Shown: positions 13,600 to 24,600 of the stretch, one piece after another
Numbering within the stretch: the stretch's first letter is position 1
Layout of the letters: every line of letters begins with the position of its first letter
Assembly: GCA_038380795.1 (NCBI GenBank)
Contig: CM076264.1
Location: forward strand, 11,100,001-11,164,000
Reading direction: 5' to 3'
DNA length: 64,000 nt
DNA from: Pyrocephalus nanus
Taxonomy: Eukaryota; Chordata; Aves; Passeriformes; Tyrannidae
Translations under genes and position numbers: made by a program
The notes under the pieces: model-generated
Database searches by the model: none
What the model was told of the DNA's origin: nothing
Seen by the model: only the letters and a program-made list of their open reading frames with translations

Positions 13600-14110
13600 G
13601 CGGTGCCAGCTCTTTGGAGTGTAACACTGGGAGAGAGCGGGCAGCCCCGGTGCCGGCAGGACCCGCAGCACATCGCTGCCGCTGCAAGGAGGGGTTTCCT
13701 GGGCTGGGGGAACCTCGGGGCGAGCCCAGAGAGGCGCCAGGAGCCGCAGACGGCGCGACAGCGGCTGGCGTAACCTGGGAGCCAGACGGGCAAGCACCTC
13801 AGACGTATAAAAGTTCGTAAGGGAGGGGGAGTGACCAGAAGTAACCCTGGAGGGCGCGGCACTCTCACCGACGGGAGCCCAGGGCGGGCGCGCCAGCCCG
13901 GGCAGGGAGCGATGGGATCCACCCGGCAGAGCCGCGGTGGGAATATGCTGTGCCCTGCTCCAACACTGGCACCGGAGAGAAATCAGTGAGCACACCCCCA
14001 GATGGAGGGACGGCTCCGCTTGGTGCCGGAGATCCCGGAGGACGCGAGTAGGCTCGTCTCTGTGACTGGCCCAGCTCCCCCGGTGACCGGGCACAAAGAG
14101 GTGTGAGGCT
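13600..14110 (+). promoter_or_regulatory. IL15: CpG-rich island, probable IL15 promoter
   Basis: This is the only GC- and CpG-rich segment in the window, standing out sharply from AT-rich flanks. It contains a TATA-like TATAAAA at about 13806-13812, a GC box GGGCGG at 13883-13888 next to GGCGCGCC, and GGGGTTTCCT at 13691-13700, which loosely resembles an NF-kB site. Possible splice donors follow (GTAAGG at 13817, GTGTGAG at 14101, GTTAAG at 14173), but I cannot tell which is used. The island sits 7.5 kb upstream of the first IL15 coding exon on the same strand, so an IL15 first exon here is the simplest reading. A bidirectional or unrelated promoter is possible. Overlapping - strand ORFs at 13536-14116 are by-products of high GC. 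Confidence 0.6.
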
Positions 14111-14215
14111 CTGCAAGTGGAATGGAACAGTACGGAGGATGATGGTCCTTCTAGCTTGGGGATCTCGCTGAGGTTAAGTCAACCCATGCCCTGTGCCAAA
14201 ACTGCTTCCATAGAG

Positions 14216-14236
14216 AAAAAAAAAAAAAAAAAAAAA
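14216..14236 (+). repeat. Poly(A) tract, A21
   Basis: Twenty-one uninterrupted A residues followed by GAAAAAAGG. The tract lies between the CpG island and the CR1 copy. CR1 elements do not end in poly(A), so it is not the tail of that element. Confidence 0.9.
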
Positions 14237-14359
14237 GAAAAAAGGAAAGACAGGTTGATGTCGTAGACGATCCCTTCTGAAGGGAACAGAAACTCCTATA
14301 TCAAATCAGACCCACTTCTTCAGGAAGTCTGCATTCTTCCTGGGGCCTGGATTACAAGT

Positions 14360-16040
14360 GTGAAGTGTTTGGTAACAGCCTTCCAATTATTATCCATTAC
14401 TGTTTTTTCAGTTGCAATGGGAAGTCCAAACGCAGTCAGAATATTTCAGGGCATTGGGACAACTGTTAAGGGATCAGGAACAGAAGTGGCTTTCTCTTCT
14501 ATCTTTCCAATATCAGGGAACGATAAGGGAAGAAATGGGAATGAGCCAGCAGACCAGTACCTGGCTCTTGACGCTAGTGACACCACCAGAATTTAGGTGT
14601 CTTGATCATCATTTGCTCTACAGAACACTAGACCTGATGGCAATAGGTGGGGTACACCTGACTCAAAGGAGGAAAAGGATCTTCATGCAGGAGTTAGCAG
14701 GGCTCATTGCAACAACTTTAAACTAGATTTGGGGGGGCGGGGAGGGAGGGTAAAACCAGGCTTACTAGAGGAAAACCTGGGAGTGGCACATCAGTTTTCT
14801 AGTTACTATGTGCTAGCGAATTCCTTCTGTCTGCCGTTGGAGGTAGGGGATGGAGATCCATGTGAAAGCAAAGACACAAGGGTTATTGATGTGTTAGCGG
14901 TCACAATTGGGGAATACCCTTCCTAAACCACGACAGTGGAGAAATACTCTAAGGTATTTAGTGCCTTTTTTGCCTCAGTCTTTAACAGTAAGACCAGTTG
15001 TCTCTCGGTACCCAAGCCCCTGAACTGGAAGACAAAGCCAGCGAGCAGAAGGGAACTCTCATAATCCAAGGGGAAATGGTCAGTGACCTGCTACACCACT
15101 TGGACATGCACAGGTCTGTAGGGCATGTGGTGGTGAACAGAGTTAAATCCAGCTGGTGTGCTGTTGCAAGTGGTGTTCCCCAGAGCTCAGTGTTGGTGCC
15201 AGCCCTGTTTAGTAACTTCATTATTGATCTGAATGAGGGGATCAAGTGCACTCTCAGCCAGTTTGTGGACAACAACAAGTTGGGTGGGAGTGCTGGCTTC
15301 CTGGAGAGTAGGAAGGCCCTGCAGAGAGATCTGGACAGGCTGGATTGAGAAGCCAAAGCCAACTGTATGAGTTTCAACAAGGCCAAGTGCCGAGGTGTGA
15401 CCATATGCAAATCTACAGACTTGGGAAAGAGGGGCTGGAAACCTGCCTGCCTGGAGGTGCTGGTCAACAGCCAGCTGAACATGAGCCAGCAATGTGCCCA
15501 GGTGGCCAAGAAGGCCAAATGGCATCCTGGCCTGGATCAGAAATAGTGTGACCAGTAGGGCCAGGGCAGTGGTTGTCCCACTGTACTTGGCAATGGTGAG
15601 GGTACATCTCAAATTCTGCATTCAGTTGCGAGCTCCTCACTTCAAGAAAGACATTGAGGTGCTGGAGTGTGTCCAGAGAGGGGCAACAGAGCTGGTGAAG
15701 GGTCTGGAGCACAAGTCTGATGAGAAGCAGATGAGGGAATTGTGTTTGTGTAGCATGAAGAAAGGAGGCTCAGGGGAGATCTTATTGCTATCTACAACTA
15801 CCTGAAAGGAGGTTGTTGTGAGATGGGTGTTCATTATTTTCCCCAGATAACAACTGAAAGATGAAATAGCCTCAAGCTGTGCCACCGAAAGGATGGTCAA
15901 GCACTGGAGCAGGCTGTCCTGGGAAGTGATAGTCACCAACCCTGAAGATATTTGAAAGACATGAAGCTGTGATGCTCAGGTTAATGGCTGGACTCAGTGA
16001 TCTGCAAGGTGTTTTCCAACATAAACAATTCTAATACCTT
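14360..16040 (+). mobile_element. CR1-type LINE, internally deleted
   Basis: A decayed LINE copy read from several frames. At about 14400-14726 it shows the end of an esterase-like ORF1 (AVRIFQGIGTTVKGSGTEV, then after a frameshift GGVHLTQRRKRIF and ELAGLIATTLN). The Gly-Gly before Val-His suggests that the aspartate expected two residues before the catalytic histidine of an SGNH hydrolase is lost. After 14940 come FSAFFASVFN and, at 15175-15345, [17 protein letters not shown] and FVDNNKLGG, a degenerate version of the RT active-site region. The endonuclease and the first half of RT are missing, so this is a deletion derivative. 15650-15860 matches the CR1 3'UTR pattern (the ...CTACCTGAAAGGAGGTTG-type block), and the end near 16035 has a worn ATTCTA tail. 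Not functional. Confidence 0.75.
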
Positions 16041-19000
16041 GCTGTCATTACAAATGTCTGACTATTACAGTCAGATCTGTTTTAAGCTTCTTAGATGGTC
16101 ACTGAAAATAGAGAGGGATCCCAGGGGCCAGAGGTACAGGCTGATGTGGAATAATTATGTAGTAAAGATACCATAGTGCTAGATTTTTTCTTAATAGGTG
16201 TGCCTTTCAGGCCATGGACTGCAATACATTTGATAGAAAGCTTCAAATGCCAGGTTCAGGGTTCTGTCAGACAAATGTTTCCCTCTTCTGTGCTTGAGGA
16301 GTTCTGCTTGCTGCAGCCAGCACAACAGAGAGAAAGGCAAACTGGAACAGCCCACTGTGAGACATACCGTTCTATCAGAGTAGCGTGGTTTGTGATGTAA
16401 AGCAGATCACTGTTCTGCAGCCCACCACAGTGTTGCTGCTTGCAGGGATCAGGAAAGCACAGCAGCCCAAACTCAGTTGTTGGAACAAACTTGTTAGTTT
16501 GCACCAAAATACAGATTTTATTCCTCTTGTTTCTCACATGACACAGTCTCATTGCTATGTTATGTTCTCTATTTCATCAGCGCGCCATCCCTAGGAGCTA
16601 AAGCCCAGGAGAGTAATATCCATGCATTCCTGTTTTTTAATGAGGTTTTTCCGTGAACTTAAAAACTTGTAATGGAAGATAGTGAGTTTAATAACTTTAA
16701 AGTTATTTTTACTACAGGACTGTAATTCACTGCCAATTCTCATTATTATAATACATTTCCAATTCTCTGTGTTAGGCAAAGCAAGAACATCACAAACATG
16801 TCCGTCTGCTCTGTGTGCATACTAAAATATTTCTAATTTTCAAGAGCATTTCAGAAATAGTTGCTCAGAAATGGAGGGAGGAAAACCCTACAATCCATTA
16901 CTTATTATCAGCTACTTATTTTTCAGAGAAATGTGTATGAAGCAAAATCTCATCTCTCTGAACAGTTTCCCGTTTAAGACATTCTTCTCACTCAACTCAG
17001 GTTTCTGATTCCCATTTTACAGGTTTTGATGTGACAGAAATTTACTCCAGGAATGAACACTGACATATTAACAAACAGGCTGATAGAGTTTGTGTCTGCA
17101 AAGTGCAAACTCTAGTAGGTAGCACTATTAATTGGTCCTCATGGGAATATATGCTCAAAACTCCTTTTTGAGCAGAAGTTTAATGGGATAGAACAATGTT
17201 GGAAGTTCCTAGGTATCTGCACAGATAGATTATTCTTTCAAAGACAAAGGGAATTCTGATTTTGTGTCATTAATCCCAGTTCAACTTACCTCCTCACTGC
17301 TTCTGTGCCAAACACTGAACCTTAGCTACTTGTGCCCACTTCAAAGGTTCCTGCACACTGAAGGTTCCTCTGCTCTTTCTGGGCCAGTGCTGTTCCCAAG
17401 AAGGGTGCTGTGATCCCATCCTCAGAATGAACCTGAACTAAAAACTAGAAGAGAAAGACATTTTATTCAAGCTGCCCGTACTGTATCAGTGTAAACAGAG
17501 ATCCCACTTCTCCTGGGCTGAGTGCCGCCTTTGGATTAATGTGCTGCACAACTCTCTGAGAAGTCTAGTCTGGGATTTTCTCCACATCCTTTAACTGATC
17601 TGGGGCCTGTTCTCCATCATCCATCAGGATTTATGGGTAGCTTGGGCTAGATTTTTATATCATGATGAGAACACAAAGAATTCAGGCACCTTGGCAACTA
17701 ATAAAAGCTTTCTGTCTCTCATTCATAAATTAATGTACTAGTGTAAAATAAGGAGACTGATTCCTTTTAGCTAAGAAATTAGTGAACAGTAGCAGAAATA
17801 CTGAGAAGCCAGCAGGAGATGTACTATATAATTAAACTGTTGTCCTTGATGATAAGTTATTATTAGAAGGCAACAAGATATATGCATCATTAAAAGCCAT
17901 CTTACAGTACTTCGTGCTATAACAGATGAGGTATATCCTTAGTGGCAGCATAGGGTGATCATTCAGACATTGTTGCCATTATAGCTGCTATAAATTACAA
18001 CTTAACAGTTTAATAGTTTACCAATTGACTCTAGTGCCAGTGATTAAAAATTCTTTACCAAAAAAAGGGCTGATTTTTTTTTTGCCCACCAGTGAACTGT
18101 TTTTAAAAGCCTGCTTTATAAAATTAAATAAATCTAGACAAGAAAAGTTGTACTCTGTGATAGTTAAAAAATCTTATAACAAAGTTGTTGAGCCAGCCCA
18201 CCCATGACCAGAATTTATCAAATGTATTAGGGTGTGGTTTTGTAAATAAAAATACAGGATAAAAATATTTACTGGCTGTAATTTATTTTTGAGTATGCAG
18301 ATCACCATATTCTAAACCACTAGCCAGAAATAGTTCCCACTGCACCTTTTCCTGGCTGCAGTCTCTGCCAGAAGGCTGTAATTTCCTTCCCTAGAATTTA
18401 AGCTATAAATAAGGACAGCATGGAAAAGTTTATTGTGTCTGCAGGAGAAAGGACTTGGGTTCATCCATGGCGTCATGTCACCGTCTGCCACAGATTCTCT
18501 TTGTGCAGACACAAGTTTGATGATGCAGTTGTTGAGATAAGGATCTTGTAAACCACTCATGCAGTAGAAGATCCATTTTTTTGTAAAGGAATAACAACAG
18601 TGACAAGGTTTTATTGCAGATATCTTCAATAAAATTTTTTTAAAAATTAACATATTATTAATATTGGTTCTTACTGGTTGGTAAGTATCGTGATATAAAG
18701 TTAGGCATGAACTCTTTGGCCTCTTTTGATGCAGCATTGGCTAATTAAGAATTATGACACTTCTACCAGTGGTGCCTGCAGGTGTCTCTGGCAAGTAACA
18801 GTGTCATCATCTGTCTTCCTGTAAGGGAAAGTAGGAACCTTACCTGCCCTTGCAGAACTAAGGAGAGGTTTTGCAGGGATGTGGAAATCTAGACACCTGC
18901 AGATGGTTACTGCTGCCAACCTACCTGTAAGAATAAAAGATATCAACATGAGCACACTTGTTCAAAAAGAACAAATTATATCTGTTTGTATAAGCTGTGC

Positions 19001-21498
19001 AGTCAAATAGCCTCAGGTTGAATGTCATTTTAACCTCAGGCTGAATGCTGTGAAAATAACTGACACACAGCAGGCATACCTGTTAAAACCAAGAGTGTGT
19101 AGTGTGCTTGTAACAACATGGAATGGGAGTCAGAGTAGCTCTCATAGGCTCATCATCTATTGTAGCCTGTGGCAGAAAAACAAGTTTGTTGCACTGGTAG
19201 TGTATTTTGGTAATGGTGTTGTTGGTAAGAGTTTTTCTTGCTGCTTCTTGGCAGGGTAAACAGGTCAAATGGTGTTTCACATTCCTGAGGTTTGATTAAT
19301 TCTGATACTACATGATCAGTTGTACTCAGGGCTGTCATGTGCAGTGCAGAGGCTGGGCAGCAGAGGGGATGGGAAGGAAGGTGGCAATGAGAGCCCACCT
19401 GGGACTGCACTGGGTCCTGTTCTCAGCCTGGTAAACCTGTCCTGCAATGACCAACATCAGATTCTGGTAATGGCCAAAGTTATCAGATTGGGGTTCCCAT
19501 ATGTTGCCTCACTGCTTATAGCATTTCTTGTAGGAGGGAACTCAGGAAATCATTGTTGCTTGTGAAAGATCTGCGTTAAGGAGCTTGCCCAAACCACAGG
19601 GAGGTGGTGAGATGAAGGCAGGGACACGCCTCTTTTCCTCAGGGCTGCACCCACCTGTCATTGAACCTATGTTTTCATTCGTGAGCTCCTTTCTCCTTTT
19701 CTACACATCTTCCTTTTTCAAGCAAGGCCATTTATACAGGTTTGGGTTTTTTTTTTTTCTTCCAGGAGCTTGGTCCATTCTGTGAACACAATCTATTTGG
19801 TTCATAAATCCTGTAAGAGTAAAGGAAATCATTACATCATACTGTGATTAAAAATTTAATACCTTTTTAAAATTATGCATTCATGGGAAGGCAGTGAGTA
19901 CAGGGTTGAGTTTCACATTCTTTAGTAGAATATGCTTTAGTGTTCATAAATCCTTCTACTTCTGCTGCACTCAGCCTTTCCTCCTTCCTTTCACCTCCAC
20001 CATATCTTAAATTCTTTGCTGTGCTCTCCATCCTGTCAAATTCCACTGCTGTGCACCAGCAGCATCACTGATTTCTGTTCCTCACCCTTTGCCATTACAC
20101 ATACAAAGAGTTCTACTTGCCTTGGAAGCTCTGAGATGGAATATGTTCTTGTCAGTGAAGAGACTGCTGGAGACCACCTACACAGTGCCAACAAATCTCT
20201 TCTGCAGTTATGTAAATCAACTAAGCCACTCACGACTTGGCCCCAAGTTTATGCAGGTTTTCTAGACTGCCAAACTTGAAACACTACTAAAAAGCTTTAA
20301 TTAAATACTTGTAAACATTTTCTTCATACGAAAGAAATGCATATTTTCTGCTAATTTGCTTTTGGAAATGACTGAACTACTCTTAAAGGGACTTAAAAGA
20401 CAACCGCAAGCCTGAGTAAGTAATTCAGTGTAGGAAATTCCAGCTCTAACAAGTTCACCTTGACCAAAATAAAGGTAACTGAGACTGGGCCTTATTGTTT
20501 GATACCCAGCTGCAGAAGGCCCTAACAAAACTTTAGGTAATTGTGCCCTTACATATATAGAAACAGGACTGTGTTCTCAGCCCATATCTTTGAAATTCTC
20601 AGTGTTTAATTTAATTTTTGAAGAAAATGTTTATGCAGTCTCACGTGTGTGTGTGTTTGCATATTTCTGCCTCTGTCCTCCATCACATATTTTTTTTAAT
20701 TCAAGGCCTATTTCCATGGTATAGTTTACATTGGAAGCGGCATCTACAGGACCCTTCTTCCAGCCTCCTACCTCAAGCAGGGCTAACTTCAACATTACAG
20801 CAGACTGCTCTAGGCTTGGTTGATTTCTCAGCACCTCTGATGATGGAACTTCTACAGCTTCTGTAGGCAGCCTCCTTCACAAATTTATTTTCTTGTAGAT
20901 TGTGCTGGTTCTGCTTTTATTAAAAATACTAATACTAATGTCCAAATAAACTGTTCTGACAACGGTTTCATTTTCTACTATATGTCTTCGAGGTCTTGCT
21001 ATGAGTACAAACCAGTTACTTGAACAAAAATTTTCTTGTTTCTCCAACCCCAACACTTGCAAGATTTGAAAGCAAATCGGGAAAAAAAGTTATAAAGGTG
21101 AAAGGAAACATTCCAATGTTTTGGAACCATTCCACAGGTTTTATTGTATCATCTGTAGAACAGTAATAAAGAGGAGGATGAGCTGGCTAGACAGTCACTG
21201 TGATTGTTACGAGAAGTCACAAAAAATCATCCTTTGCTGACAGTATTAATTTTCCAGGGGGACCTTCCCTTATGCTGCAGCATTCAAAAATCAGCTTCTC
21301 TTATCTAAGTAAAAACAACCCTTTTAAAAAGTCTATGTCCTGTGTTTTCCATTAATTTAGAAGATGTAAAGGCAACTTGCAGAAGCTAATTGCGAAATCT
21401 CAGCAGCTTCCTGCTTTGAATGAAATTAATAGATGGGCTGAAAGCCACTCAGAAATCTATTGCAACATTGTATGTACTTTTTTTTCCCCCATGTCTAG
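16041..21498. other. Presumed 5'UTR intron of IL15, no exon identified
   Basis: If transcription starts in the CpG island, this stretch is intronic or holds non-coding leader exons that cannot be recognised without transcript data. A near-duplicate 'CCTCAGG(T/C)TGAATG' pair occurs at about 19011-19047. Local ORFs such as 18312-18737 on - have no recognisable family. Confidence 0.4.
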
Positions 21499-21565
21499 GT
21501 CTCAAAATGTAATTTTCTGATGCAGATTCTGTGCTTCTCTTCTGAGTAATGGTCCAGCAGGCAGG
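21499..21565 (+). promoter_or_regulatory. IL15: IL15 5' leader with three upstream AUGs
   Basis: The exon probably opens after TTTTTTTCCCCCATGTCTAG (AG at 21497-21498). Before the IL15 ATG at 21566 there are three AUGs. (1) 21507-21512 is ATG directly followed by TAA, a start-stop element. (2) 21520-21549 is a nine-codon frame ending in TAA. (3) The ATG at 21549 overlaps that stop as TAATG, has G at -3 and G at +4, and its 20-codon frame runs to TGA at 21609-21611, past the IL15 start and out of frame. The IL15 start has A at -3 but C at +4. Mammalian IL15 is known to be held down by upstream AUGs. An alternative acceptor at 21525 (GATGCAG) would remove the first two. Confidence 0.7.
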
Positions 21566-21628
21566 ATGCTGGGGATGGCACAGCCAACACAAAACTCAGC
21601 TGGAGCACTGAGCAGACTGGAGACCCAG
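21566..21628 (+). CDS. IL15: IL15 coding exon 1
   Basis: Encodes [20 protein letters not shown] plus Q (21 codons), ending in phase 0 at CAG|GTAGGT. From memory, the start resembles the published chicken IL-15 N-terminus (MLGMAQPTQ...), which is why ATG 21566 was chosen. Met4 at 21575 has a stronger context (G at -3 and +4) and could also be used. This part is extra to the hydrophobic core and lengthens the signal peptide. Confidence 0.85.
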
Positions 21629-24600
21629 GTAGGTGTCACTTAAACAACATGATATTTTAGGAAATTTCAGCAAAGCTTTTAAGGTTATTTTGCAACCCAA
21701 CAAGAAAATGGAGCAAATTTAAGGCTTGGAAACCTTTCTTGTATTTTAGATAATTTTCTGTTTTTCCACTCCTTGTTATTCACTTATACTAGAATTACAT
21801 AGTAAATAGGTCTGGGTTTTTTCACATTTGTATTTTTCACAGTTAATTTGTGGCACAGCAAGTTCTAGCAGATCTTCCCTCCTGCTCGGATCTAATGACT
21901 ATGACTAATCTTTCACAAAATGAGGCTAAAACCCTTGACCCACAAGGGTGTTTAATATAGGACGAAAATCCTTGCAAGTGTCCAACCTCGTTAACACTCT
22001 TCAGAACTCTCCAACACATCTTGAGCTTTCTGTATCAGTTGCATTTCCAGAAGGCAGTGTGGCCAGGTGACCTTGTTATAACCCCAAAGACATTAGCATA
22101 TGATGGTGTCCCAAGACAGGTTCTGCAAGAGGCTGCTGTGCACAGAGTCGAGATACTTGATTTATTAACAGTTCTGCAAAGAAATGGGGGATGGGTGGCA
22201 AATCCACAAAGCCAGTACAACAGCTGTAAAAACTTTTCACTAATTATACATTTTTTCAAAGGCATTAATATTCAGGGGCTACAAGTTACATAGTTCTCTT
22301 GTTAATTATTGTTCTATCTTCTATTGGTTAACTAACTCCTCTCACTTCTTACACTAATTAGCCTTCATGCTCAGTCTTTCTCTTCTTTTGAGTTGGTGGG
22401 TTACGTGAGTTAGTGGTCATGATTTCCCCCTAATGGAATTAACTTTTACCCATTCAGAGCCCATTTCCACACAGTTACCAAGTGGGCTTTATTAGTTTCT
22501 TCCTTATCTTGGGAGTTCTGCCTTGTGGCCCGTAAGTTCTGCATTCTTTGTGTCCACTATCAGTCGTGCACCCTTCTCCCCAAGATCACTGAAGCATGTC
22601 CAGCCCTAAACTTTAACAAGGCAATTCTACCAACAAGTAACTTATCTTCTGAATCCCTGGACACTGATGGCATCCAGTAACCCCCTGCCTGCACTGGAAA
22701 GCCGCTCCTTACCTTCTTCCAGTGAGACCTGTTGCTGAGGGACCTGGCAGTCTGAGATGGGATTCACCCATTTCCAAACACTTGATTGTCCCACAGCAGC
22801 AAGAAAAACAGAGGGCTGCCTGCATGGTACCTTTCCATGAAGGAAAAAACAGAGTGCAGCAGGGCTTCAAAGCAGGCAGGCACCATGCTCTGCCTCCACA
22901 GCCTCATCCCACCTGGCCTTCCCTGCCAACGTGCTCCAGTATGGATGAATAGGTCCCTGTGCAAAGCTGGTCTGCCTTAATATAAGGGAAAAGTGAAGCT
23001 GTTGCTTAGGACGGGTTGTATTCTATTTACAGTGAATTTTGATCAAAGTTTCTTTAGTTTGTTCACTCCTAAGGGTGTAATTGCTGATAATTGAAAATAC
23101 AGCTCATCTTTTCCGCTGGCTTTCCAGCTGCTTTTCTGCAGAAGTCATGGAACCAATTTATCAGCTCAAAACTCAGTTGGCCCTTGATTACCCAATAGCC
23201 AGAGGGATTATATTAGACTCTTAGCTTTTATTAAAAGAAAGAAAAATATAGACCTCCTGATTCTGAAGAAAAATTTGCAACTCCAGTCCCACCAATGTAG
23301 CCTATGGAAAGTTGAGAGGATTGAAGCAGACAGCAGCAGTTTATGGCACAGATGAAGAATACAGCCGTACAGAGAGAGTCAGTTGTCATAAGATTTGTTT
23401 CTTGTTTCTGTTCAATTCCTTACCATTTTGCTGTTTGTATTCTGTTGTGAGACTAGGGTGAAACACGAAAGATCACTATTAGGAAATCAGTAATTTCTCT
23501 TGTTGTTGGCTTCAGGTGTCTGCGACTACTGTGGCCTAGAGAGCTGCACGGACCCACTTGTAACAGGCCTTGTTATAGTGTTCCCACTTCTACATATCCT
23601 TCTTTGTGGCCTACGCTTCTACCATTTTCTGCATTATATTCCGTCTCTCCACACCGGAGTATAACTCCCTGAGCCTTGTCCCTATACTTTTAGCCTTCTG
23701 CCTGTGTTCTCATACAGAGAAGCAGGTCCTGGCACTTCTCAGATGGCACTGAGGACATGATACATGATATTTGTTAATGGAAGAGCAGGTCATGAGTCAC
23801 TGTCTTGAGCAGGTACAAGTCACTGCATGCGAGTTCTTCCGCAGTGATTGCCTGTAGTACATGCGAGTCAAGTTAAGGTTATCTACACTTGTAAGCTTGT
23901 AAAAATATCAAATGCATCTCAAGTTGCTATTTATGCTGAGCATTTCAAACACAAATACAGCTAGTGTTGTTTTGACTTCAGTATTTCTCCTACTGCTCTT
24001 AAAGAATATAAAAAGGTATTACTCGTAGCAAGACGCCAGCACAGGATTGTGTGACTGTCTCAGTAAGTAAGCTTACTTTGCCCCCTGGTCATACTAATGT
24101 TGCTTCTATTATGACTTATCTATTTAAAGACCTTCATCCTTCATGATAACTTAAAAGTCATGTCTTCTGGAAGCAATTCTGTTTGCTTCCAAAGCTAATG
24201 AACATTTTTAAATACAACTCTACCACTACCCCTTTTAAAGGTTTATGCAAGTTTATTCGTCTGGCATTTTTGCTGTTACTTTATCATCTCTTAAATTAAT
24301 CATTCTAATCTGTTTCTCTTATCTATACACAGTGAATGATGTAGCTGTGAAGGTGCAAACAAAAAGACAACATCCTTCCCAATAAAGCTTAGTATCTAAA
24401 AACTGGTGTAACATACAGCCAGGTGCAACGTATAGGTGTAACATCTACATTACTTAATAGAGTAAAAAAATGCAGATAAGTTGAAAATATTAAATCATTG
24501 TAAAATAATCTTCTATGAGGAAAAAGCTGAGTGGATTCCAACCACTAAGAATACTTTGTTGTGCACTCTATCATAGTTTTGTACAGATTTTTTTCTTTAA

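Noticed and set aside
13536..14116. Four overlapping long ORFs on - and one on +, one of 176 codons
   Set aside because: They lie in the CpG-rich island where stop codons are rare. The frames overlap each other and are rich in Pro, Arg, Ala and Ser with no motif. Promoter GC content explains them.
14216..14236. A21 as a tail of a processed pseudogene
   Set aside because: The preceding DNA is the CpG island and its edge and does not resemble a spliced mRNA copy.
14982..15939. Long ORFs on the - strand (178 and 144 codons)
   Set aside because: They are antisense to the CR1 copy at 14360-16040; the + strand carries the RT motifs.
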